DNA from: HGM04593 sp045591315
GTDB lineage: Bacteria > Bacteroidota > Bacteroidia > Bacteroidales > Bacteroidaceae
DNA: 24,178 nucleotides
Assembly: GCA_045591315.1 (NCBI GenBank)
Contig: JAZNSN010000032.1
Span: forward strand, 1-24,178
Reading direction: 5' to 3'
Positions 1 to 6,387 of this stretch are shown here, piece after piece; the first letter of the stretch is position 1; every line of letters begins with the position of its first letter. A model generated the notes under the pieces. That model searched no databases, was not told the DNA's origin, and worked only from the letters and a program-made list of their open reading frames with translations. Both the position numbers and the translations under genes were made by a program.

Positions 1-20
1 AAATATTCTCCAAACAAACA

Positions 21-60
21 ATAGCTATTCCGATGTTTATCAAAGGAATAGCTATATTTT
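21..60 (+). terminator. Rho-independent terminator of a gene left of the window
   Basis: An 11-bp perfect stem (bases 21-31 with 45-55) closes a 13-nt loop and is followed at once by ATTTTTAT on the plus strand. This is the classical shape of an intrinsic terminator. It most likely ends a plus-strand gene lying left of the window and also separates it from the convergent minus-strand PDZ gene. On the minus strand the hairpin is followed by TGTTTGTTTGG, so some bidirectional activity is possible. Confidence 0.7.
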
Positions 61-103
61 TATCATCCTGCAGAAATGTAGGAGCTGAACTAATAATAAG
101 CAA

Positions 104-137
104 GAGGGCAACCCAATCTTACTTTTGGGTCACCCTC
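104..137 (-). terminator. Probable terminator of the PDZ-protein gene
   Basis: A 13-bp stem formed by 104-116 and 125-137 lies about 35 nt beyond the stop of the minus-strand gene at 172. In the minus-strand RNA the two central positions form G-U wobbles, so the whole stem pairs; in the plus-strand RNA the same positions are C/A mismatches. That polarity supports use by the minus-strand transcript. The following sequence (TTGCTTATTATT) is U-rich but not a perfect tract. Confidence 0.55.
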
Positions 138-171
138 ATGTCACTTATTGGCTACCGTCGTTAATTGTAAG

Positions 172-1662
172 TCAGAAATCCACTAAATTCTCAAAACATT
201 TCCAATTAATACTTGTCCCTTCGAATGTGCTAAGTGTAAGCGGGTCATAACTTAATTGGCCTGTCAACACAATGGTCTCTCCTCCTCTTTTAATAGTGTA
301 TTTAGTCTTGGGGTTATGAAGCGGCGACTTGTATTTGCCAACTCTTATCCCCTTTGCTTTTGTGACAGGGTCGCATAGATTACATTCGACTAACCATATA
401 TTAACATTACTAGCTGTATTGAGTTTGGTGTTATTTTTATTATATATTGTTGTGATTTCTGAAATTTCAGAGCAACGTATTTTGGGGTTGAATTCAAGGT
501 GAGTGCCGGCGCTCATGGTAATTTTGAAACTTTTGTTCCCGTTAACTTTCGTGATTATGTCACCCTTTCTCAGTCCAAGACGGTCGGCATTGCTGCCCGG
601 AACCACCTCCGATGCAACGATTGCGGAATTTTCGTCATATGGTTTAAATCTAGCTCCGCACATTGCAAAGGAATAGCAGCACAGAGTCTGCGGCTGGGTA
701 AATGGAAATGTGTTGTTTCTGGCAACCTGCATATAAATGTCAACAATCTGCGACTCTCTGTTCGTGATGTTCTGCGAGTACTTCATTTGCCATAGAATAG
801 GGGCGGTCTTTTGGCCGGGGGCATTCAGCTTCTTTGCATCGAGAACCGTAATCTCAAGATTGATATTGGAGTTCGTTGTTGTTTGGGTGTAGCCTTCGGT
901 ACGCTTTTCCCGGTTATGTTGTTTTATTACATAGGAGGTGGAGCGTGTGATGTAGTTGTAGACAGGCTGTACGAAACTGCCTTCGTTGACTACTTGTGTG
1001 GTTGGCGGGACATAAGTGCTCGAAATGGACTCTTCGGCCGACCTTGCAAGACATACTATAAGGTCGGGGTTCTCCTCGTCCCGCTGATAACGTGAAAATA
1101 ACCCCGATTTGCAGAATGTTTCAAGAATATTCTTGTCCACCAGCGGGTCGTCCCCTGTTACCATAATGTCGTATGTATAATAGTTCTGGAAATCCACTTC
1201 GCTGTCGCAGAAAATACGTATTGCATCTTGAAATTCCTTGTTGTTCATTTTTGCATCATGCGATATGTTCGACATCTGACGAATTGCCTTAAGGTCGCCA
1301 TAACCGTTCAAGTTGTTCTTCTGCCTGATTTTTATTTTATAAACCCAGTCTCCCTTGTCGTATTTGCGCACAACATCCAGTTCCAGTTCTTCTGATTGAG
1401 CGCACAGTTCCTTGAATGCATCGTGTCCCATTCCCATGACGGCGGTTCCGTTGACGCCTGCAATTACGTCCATCAACCCCAATCTCGGACCGTCGGGCTC
1501 GTTTAGGTTATCATAGAAGTAACCATTGAACAGGTCGGTCACGATTGGTAATCCGTTATAGAATTTTGACGAGTATTGTACCTCGAACGGGAGTACATAT
1601 TCGGCTCTTGCCACATTTGAAAGTACAATAACCATAAGGAGTGTACAAATGAGTCTTTTCAT
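172..1662 (-). CDS. Secreted two-PDZ-domain protein of unknown function
   Basis: The 496-residue product starts with a signal peptide (residues 1-20, hydrophobic core ICTLLMVIVL, cleavage probably after ARA), so it is exported, probably to the periplasm. A clear PDZ-like module lies around residues 338-395, with the carboxylate-loop and core pattern SNADRLGLRKGDIITKVNG. A second, more divergent PDZ-like stretch (GPRLGLMDVIAGVNG) lies near residues 55-115. Between them, about residues 160-315, is a beta-rich domain that I cannot name. No HtrA-type serine protease domain or S41 catalytic residues are visible, so this looks like a PDZ scaffold or chaperone-like protein and not a protease. Several cysteines (for example 328, 329 and 335) could form disulfides. 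The gene stands alone, separated from the upstream S9 peptidase by a structured 387-nt gap. The gene is real; the role is unknown. Confidence 0.85.
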   Translation of the reverse strand: MKRLICTLLMVIVLSNVARAEYVLPFEVQYSSKFYNGLPIVTDLFNGYFYDNLNEPDGPRLGLMDVIAGVNGTAVMGMGHDAFKELCAQSEELELDVVRKYDKGDWVYKIKIRQKNNLNGYGDLKAIRQMSNISHDAKMNNKEFQDAIRIFCDSEVDFQNYYTYDIMVTGDDPLVDKNILETFCKSGLFSRYQRDEENPDLIVCLARSAEESISSTYVPPTTQVVNEGSFVQPVYNYITRSTSYVIKQHNREKRTEGYTQTTTNSNINLEITVLDAKKLNAPGQKTAPILWQMKYSQNITNRESQIVDIYMQVARNNTFPFTQPQTLCCYSFAMCGARFKPYDENSAIVASEVVPGSNADRLGLRKGDIITKVNGNKSFKITMSAGTHLEFNPKIRCSEISEITTIYNKNNTKLNTASNVNIWLVECNLCDPVTKAKGIRVGKYKSPLHNPKTKYTIKRGGETIVLTGQLSYDPLTLSTFEGTSINWKCFENLVDF

Positions 1663-1701
1663 ATCATACGTGTTTTATATAATGTCTCCTACTCACTTTA
1701 C

Positions 1702-1922
1702 GGCTTTTCGGTTACTCCGTAGTACCTTGATGTTCCGGGGTTGTACGCACAAAAAACGCGGTACTTTCAGTGTATCCGCATTTCGAGGTGTTTGGCGTAA
1801 CCTACCGACAGAATAACCGAAAGCCCGCGCTAATATGCACGAGCATTCCTGCAGTATTCTTGTCGGTATTCATTAGTCGCCAAACTCTCGAAATGAACAG
1901 AATAAAGCTAAAACGCTTTTTT
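1702..1922 (+). ncRNA. Candidate structured RNA with a pseudoknot, ending in a U-tract
   Basis: The gap between the PDZ gene and the S9 peptidase gene is full of interlocking complementarity. A long hairpin pairs 1780-1787 with 1887-1894 (8 bp), 1790-1797 with 1878-1885 (8 bp), 1804-1810 with 1861-1867 (7 bp) and 1811-1814 with 1856-1859. A separate hairpin (1758-1764 with 1772-1779, one bulge) abuts its 5' side. Bases 1702-1714 are complementary (12 bp, one bulged T) to 1814-1825, which lies in the apical loop, so this pairing would be a pseudoknot. On the plus strand the region ends in AAAGC, six bases, GCTTTTTT, like a weak terminator, and a TATAAT-like box lies at 1678-1683. It could instead be the 5' leader of the minus-strand PDZ gene or a mobile-element end. 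I cannot match it to a named RNA family. The strand is a guess. Confidence 0.35.
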
Positions 1923-1937
1923 ATATGTCTGTTTTGT

Positions 1938-1954
1938 GCGTATTGATTATACGC
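1938..1954. other. Short perfect hairpin downstream of the S9 peptidase gene
   Basis: GCGTAT, five bases, ATACGC forms a perfect 6-bp stem about 95 nt past the stop of the minus-strand peptidase gene. No T-tract follows on either strand, so termination is only a possibility. The rest of the stretch from 1955 to 2049 shows no gene or clear signal. Confidence 0.3.
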
Positions 1955-2049
1955 GATGTTTCATAGGCATTGGTTTTAATGTTTTCACAATGGAGTATAT
2001 TGATTCTGTCTGTTTACATCCGCTGTTATTCGCGTATGGTGTATTGTAT

Positions 2050-4554
2050 TTAGTCGTTATTCATCTCCTTTATATCGACTTCGCTCTCCTTTGCTTCGCC
2101 CAGCAGATGCTTGCTGAAGAAATCGGCCATTTTCCAGAAGAAGTATTCGTCCTTTGTTTCAAAGCCGTGGCGGTCGCCGGGCAATATGAGCATCTCGAAC
2201 CGTTTATTGGCGTTTATGAGGGCATCTACAACGCGTGTGGTGTTTGCCGGGTGAACATTGTTGTCCATATCACCGGTAACAAGCAACAGATGTCCTTTCA
2301 GGCGGCTTGCGAGTTCCTGGTTGGTGCTGATGTTGTAAGAGAATGTAGTGTCGCACTCGATAACGCCGTCCTTGTTTGTCTTCTCCTTGATGTTCTCCTT
2401 TATGCCGTGGTGCTTCTCGCTCCACCAGTTGTTGTAGATGCGGTTGTCGTGGTTACCTGCACATGAAACTGCTGCCTTGAAGAAATCGTTGTAGGTGAGT
2501 ATGGCGGCTGTTGACATGAATCCTCCGCCGGAGTGTCCGTGTATGCCAACATTGTTGCCGTCGATGAAGCTGTGGCGTGCGATGAGCTGCTGTGCGGCAA
2601 CCTTCTTGTCGGCAAGGCCGTAGTCGCGCAAATTGCCGTAACCGAAGTTATGGTACCACTTAGAACGGTTGGGGTGTCCGCCGCGGTTGCCTATTGTGAT
2701 TACTACGAATCCCATCTGGGCAAGGCGATCAATACGGTTCATGCCGCTCGACCAGCTCTCGTTGACGGCTTCGGTCTGCGGGCCCGGATACACATACTCT
2801 ATAAGAGGATAACACTTTGTGGAGTCGAAGTCGAAAGGCTTGTACATCACTCCATAAAGGTCGGTAATGCCGTCGGCTGCCTTTACCTTGAAACGTTCGG
2901 GATATTTGTATCCTGCTGCGAACAGCTGTGACAGGTCGGCCTTTCCGAGCTCAACACTCTTCTTGCCCTGTTTGCTGTAAACATAGTTCACCGGTGCTGT
3001 GTCAACGCGTGATGCTGTGACAACGAATGCCTCGCCGTTATCGGCAACCGAATAGTTGCTGATGTTCATGTCGGTATCGTCTATCTGCTTGAGGCCGCTG
3101 CCGTCGAAGTTTATGCAGAACAGGTGCATGTAGTAGGGGTTCTCCTCCTTGTTGTATCCGCATGCGGTGAAGTATATCTTCTTCTCTTTTTCGTTAACGG
3201 CAACGATGCTTTCTACATGGTAGGCTCCGTCGGTGATTGCATTCACCAGTGTTCCGTCGGCATTGTACAGGTAGAGCATTGCCCAGCCGGTACGCTCCGA
3301 CCACTGTATGAACTGCTTGCCACCATTAATTAGACGTATCTGCTTGCTCTCGATGCTTGTGTTCATCTCCTCGCGTAGAATAGTCTTTGCGGTATCGCAG
3401 TCGAGCGATACGTAGCATACCTCAATCTTCTTCATATCGCGGCTTATGCGCTCGAAGTAGAAGCCGTTGTTGTCGCCCAGCCAGATACTCTTGCGCGGGT
3501 TGTCGTAGCGTGTGGCATGTGTTCCGGGTTTGCTGAACAGCCCTAAACGCTGCTGCTTGAACTGTGACACGTCAATCATGCGGCTTGTCTTCTTTTCGAA
3601 GTCGAAGAGCTCCATTGTTGTCACCGGAGTCTCCTCGCCCGGCATCTGATAGTAATATGTTTCCAGTTTTGGGCGCGGATTGCTCAGTGAGTTTATCACC
3701 CACATTTTCGATAATATCGAGTCGGCACGGTGTGTCATTACAAAGTGGCGTGAGTCGGGGCTCCATAATGCATATACACGGAAACGCATTGTGCTGTCGG
3801 GCTTCTCGTCCAGCGAGTGGCGCGCGTAGCATCGGTTGGGGGTGCCCCCAAAAGTGAGCTGATGTTCTACGATTGTGCTGTCCTTTTCCCATATACGCAG
3901 CTTGTCAAGGTCCTCCATTGACATGTACCATAGGTTGTAGTTCTTTTCATAAATTGCGAACTTGCCATCGGGGGAAACATTCGCCCAGCTGGGGTAGTTG
4001 GGGTAGAGGTCGTCAATTTCGTCCTTTGTGCGCTCAAGAAGGTCTCCTGTCTTTATGTCATACTCGAAATAGAACGTCTTGTTCATCTTCTTTCCCTTGT
4101 TCTCCTTTATCTTTGTGCTGTCGTTGCGCTCATGACGAGGAAGCTCTTTGGGAACCTCCTTCTTCGAAGCGACATCGAAACGTACATAGCGGCCTTCGCG
4201 TATTGTGCGGTTGATGCTTATCGGCGCATGCTGTGCATCGTACGGGTCACCGGTGCGCAGAGTAATCTCCTTTGCCATTCGGTCCATGTCCCATAGTTCG
4301 CGTTTTGTGCCTTTAACAGCATCAACAATGTAGTACTTTGTACCTTCGGTATCTTTCCATGAATAGATGAACTGCTTTCCGTCGGCAAACCATACAGGCT
4401 GCACCCTTGTCTGCTTCACCATTCTTGAAATCTTGTTCGGCGAGAACCTCTCGGCAAGCGCGTAGTTAGGCTTTACCATGTTCCCGTTCTGTGCATTGCT
4501 CTTTGCAGCTGCAAACAACAGCGGCAGAGCCAAAAGCAATAGTAGTCTTCTCAT
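2050..4554 (-). CDS. Secreted S9-family (prolyl oligopeptidase/DPP IV-like) serine peptidase
   Basis: This 834-residue exported enzyme has a signal peptide (hydrophobic run LLLLLALPLLFAAA, ending near residue 21). Residues of about 40-560 form the DPP IV-type beta-propeller region, with strings such as WANVSPDGKFAIYEKN and ALWSPDSRHFVMTHR. The C-terminal alpha/beta hydrolase domain (about 570-815) carries the S9 triad: Ser675 in GHSGGG, Asp764 in GDMDNNVHP and His796 in GDRHGF. Known S9 enzymes cut small peptides, often after proline or alanine, in the periplasm; the exact specificity here (DPP IV, DPP 7-like or another acyl-aminoacyl type) cannot be read from sequence. The protein is longer than typical DPP IV (about 720 residues), partly from a charged insert around residues 125-165. 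The start ATG is 40 nt after the serine dehydratase stop, which suggests co-transcription and a shared role in peptide and amino acid catabolism. Confidence 0.92.
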   Translation of the reverse strand: MRRLLLLLALPLLFAAAKSNAQNGNMVKPNYALAERFSPNKISRMVKQTRVQPVWFADGKQFIYSWKDTEGTKYYIVDAVKGTKRELWDMDRMAKEITLRTGDPYDAQHAPISINRTIREGRYVRFDVASKKEVPKELPRHERNDSTKIKENKGKKMNKTFYFEYDIKTGDLLERTKDEIDDLYPNYPSWANVSPDGKFAIYEKNYNLWYMSMEDLDKLRIWEKDSTIVEHQLTFGGTPNRCYARHSLDEKPDSTMRFRVYALWSPDSRHFVMTHRADSILSKMWVINSLSNPRPKLETYYYQMPGEETPVTTMELFDFEKKTSRMIDVSQFKQQRLGLFSKPGTHATRYDNPRKSIWLGDNNGFYFERISRDMKKIEVCYVSLDCDTAKTILREEMNTSIESKQIRLINGGKQFIQWSERTGWAMLYLYNADGTLVNAITDGAYHVESIVAVNEKEKKIYFTACGYNKEENPYYMHLFCINFDGSGLKQIDDTDMNISNYSVADNGEAFVVTASRVDTAPVNYVYSKQGKKSVELGKADLSQLFAAGYKYPERFKVKAADGITDLYGVMYKPFDFDSTKCYPLIEYVYPGPQTEAVNESWSSGMNRIDRLAQMGFVVITIGNRGGHPNRSKWYHNFGYGNLRDYGLADKKVAAQQLIARHSFIDGNNVGIHGHSGGGFMSTAAILTYNDFFKAAVSCAGNHDNRIYNNWWSEKHHGIKENIKEKTNKDGVIECDTTFSYNISTNQELASRLKGHLLLVTGDMDNNVHPANTTRVVDALINANKRFEMLILPGDRHGFETKDEYFFWKMADFFSKHLLGEAKESEVDIKEMNND

Positions 4555-4594
4555 TATTTATATTGTCTTGTTCCGGTTCCTGTATTCCAAAGGC

Positions 4595-5848
4595 CTATTC
4601 CTTTTTCTTTGTAATGTGCAATGTGTCGAGGATTTTGCGGAATCCTCTACGCTTGCTTATGTCGATTTTTGCTATTCCGCCTGTCGATGTCTCCTTGTAG
4701 AGGCTCGGCAAGTCGTGGCCGGTCTCTTTCATTACCTCAATTATACGGTCGTAGTCTATCTTGTGCTTGCCGTCGGAGAGTGCAGAATATGTGCATGCGT
4801 CGAGAGCGCGTGATGCGGCAATGGCATTGCGCTCTATGCAAGGCACCTGCACAAGGCCGCACAGCGGGTCGCATGTGAGTCCTAAATGATGCTCAAGTCC
4901 CATTTCGGCTGCATATTCAATCTGGTTAATTGTCCCTCCAAAGAGCTGGCATGCCGCAGCCGCGGCCATTGCGCATGCTACGCCAATCTCGCCCTGGCAG
5001 CCTACGTCGGCACCCGAAATCGATGCATGTTCCTTGGCTACGTTTCCGAAGAGTCCAGCTGTTGCAAGTGCGCGCAGAATGCGTGTGTCGGAACAGTTGT
5101 GAGAGGTGTGCAGATGGTACAGCACTGCCGGCAATACACCGCTTGAACCGCATGTTGGTGCGGTGACAATGGTGCTGCCGCTTGCGTTCTCTTCCGATGT
5201 GGCAAGCGCGTAGGCATATACCTTTGCCTTGCTGCTGACAGCGGCACTGTATGACAGTGACTTGTTGAGGTAGGTGTTGGCCTTTCGCTGCAGCCCCAAT
5301 CCTCCCGGCAATACTCCTTCGTTTTCAAGTCCACGCCTGATAGTGCTTTTCATCGTCTCCCAAACCTCAGAGAGAAAATCCCAAATGCCTGGGCCCTCGT
5401 ATTTCTCTACGTACTCCCAAAAGCTGCATCCGGTCTCGTCGCACCAGTCCATGACTTCATGTATGGTCGTCAGCGGGTATATGTCCTCCTCGTTCTTCGT
5501 AGTTCCTTCGTTGGCAAGCTCACCGCCGCCGATGCTGTATATGGTCCACTCCTCTATTGTCTTGCCGTCCTTTATGCCTTCGAACTTCATGCCGTTGGGG
5601 TGGAACGGCAGGAATGTGTCGGGCTTCCATACAAGTTCTGTCTTGGCAATAGGTTCAAGAACCGATAATATAGCTTTGTCGGTCATGTGGCCCTCGCCGG
5701 TTGCGGCAAGGCTGCCGTAAAGTGTTACGCGGTATGAATCGGCATTAGAACATCGCTCTGCAAAGATATTTGCCGCACGGTTCGGGCCCATTGTGTGGCT
5801 GCTCGACGGACCAAGACCGATTCTGAAGAGTGAACGTAGTGATTTCAT
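4595..5848 (-). CDS. sdaA: L-serine ammonia-lyase (serine dehydratase), iron-sulfur type
   Basis: The cytosolic enzyme converts L-serine to pyruvate and ammonia with a [4Fe-4S] cluster. The 417-residue chain joins the beta and alpha domains seen as separate proteins in some Firmicutes. The N-terminal signature GPSSSHTMGP lies at residues 13-22 and the alpha-chain motif APTCGSSGVLPA at about 230-241. Cys284, Cys326 and Cys337 have nearly the spacing of the cluster-binding cysteines of the Escherichia coli enzyme (Cys343, Cys384, Cys395). It lies directly upstream of the S9 peptidase on the same strand and probably shares a transcript, which fits use of peptide-derived serine as carbon and energy source. 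The 157-nt leader region up to the MarR gene has a perfect hairpin near the start codon. The family assignment is firm. Confidence 0.95.
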   Translation of the reverse strand: MKSLRSLFRIGLGPSSSHTMGPNRAANIFAERCSNADSYRVTLYGSLAATGEGHMTDKAILSVLEPIAKTELVWKPDTFLPFHPNGMKFEGIKDGKTIEEWTIYSIGGGELANEGTTKNEEDIYPLTTIHEVMDWCDETGCSFWEYVEKYEGPGIWDFLSEVWETMKSTIRRGLENEGVLPGGLGLQRKANTYLNKSLSYSAAVSSKAKVYAYALATSEENASGSTIVTAPTCGSSGVLPAVLYHLHTSHNCSDTRILRALATAGLFGNVAKEHASISGADVGCQGEIGVACAMAAAAACQLFGGTINQIEYAAEMGLEHHLGLTCDPLCGLVQVPCIERNAIAASRALDACTYSALSDGKHKIDYDRIIEVMKETGHDLPSLYKETSTGGIAKIDISKRRGFRKILDTLHITKKKE

Positions 5849-5871
5849 TTGTTTATGGTTCTTTTTGTTTT

Positions 5872-5887
5872 CCGGTTAGGGAACCGG
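5872..5887 (-). promoter_or_regulatory. Leader hairpin ahead of sdaA
   Basis: CCGGTT, four bases, AACCGG forms a perfect 6-bp GC-rich stem 24 nt upstream of the sdaA start, followed on the minus strand by AAAACAAAAAG. It would sit in the 5' untranslated leader and could affect mRNA stability or translation. No riboswitch class is recognisable. A TATTTTCG box further upstream (5919-5926) resembles the Bacteroidota -7 element with one change, but I see no matching -33 box. Confidence 0.3.
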
Positions 5888-5963
5888 CAGGGTGTTCTGT
5901 TCTCTGTCTGTTCCAGATGCGAAAATAATGCTTAAAAGTGAATTTGTCTAATCTTTGCCACGG

Positions 5964-5979
5964 TTTATTTGCCAATAAA
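5964..5979. other. AT-rich inverted repeat between the MarR and sdaA genes
   Basis: TTTATT, four bases, AATAAA is a perfect 6-bp inverted repeat 27 nt downstream of the minus-strand MarR stop. It could be a weak transcript end for the sulfur-handling operon or a protein-binding palindrome upstream of sdaA. Nothing in the sequence decides between these. Confidence 0.25.
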
Positions 5980-6005
5980 TTATATGCTTTTGAGTTTTTT
6001 AAGAG

Positions 6006-6380
6006 TCACTCTCTGTGGTGTTTCTTGAATAAAGGTTCCAGCAAGTCCGGTATGTCGAATTTGTGAACCTTGATTCTTTCAAGACGTGATTTCCCCTCTT
6101 TTGTCAGTGACAAGTATATTTTACGCTTATCCTGTTTGCCTAATTGGCGTTCAACAAGTCTTTCTCTTTCTAATGCTCCAATCACTTTCGAGGTATGCGA
6201 TGGCAGCATGCCTGTTCTGTTGGCAATGTCTGATGCTGTCACATGCTCATTGCCTAAGGCACATAGTATCATGGCTTCGTTTAAAGTGACTCCATGTGTA
6301 TCTATCAATTCTTTCTCAAGGCATGAGAGAGCTGCAAACAGCTCCCTCATGACGCATATGCATGTTATATTTTCCATCAT
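6006..6380 (-). CDS. MarR-family transcriptional regulator
   Basis: The 124-residue protein is slightly short for the family (usually about 140). Residues of about 35-100 form the winged helix-turn-helix: ALGNEHVTASDIANRTGMLP (helices 2-3), then the recognition helix HTSKVIGALERERLVERQ and the wing with DKRKIYLSLTKEGKSRL, the typical MarR wing with its conserved Asp and Arg. It probably binds DNA as a dimer through its N- and C-terminal helices. It starts 7 nt after the stop of the oxidoreductase fusion, so the two are almost surely one operon and the regulator may control its own operon. Cys7 and Cys9 in a TCIC motif near the N-terminus could be a redox or persulfide sensor, but this is inference. 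Its operator is not identifiable. Confidence 0.88.
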   Translation of the reverse strand: MMENITCICVMRELFAALSCLEKELIDTHGVTLNEAMILCALGNEHVTASDIANRTGMLPSHTSKVIGALERERLVERQLGKQDKRKIYLSLTKEGKSRLERIKVHKFDIPDLLEPLFKKHHRE

Positions 6381-6387
6381 GTATTAC

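Noticed and set aside
1780..1894. Integron attC site or tRNA/tmRNA gene
   Set aside because: No GTTRRRY/RYYYAAC core pair, no CCA-type acceptor stem and no tRNA-like cloverleaf fit the pairing pattern.
1936..2466. 176-codon plus-strand frame over the end of the S9 peptidase gene
   Set aside because: It overlaps the catalytic domain of the peptidase on the other strand and has no recognisable domain.
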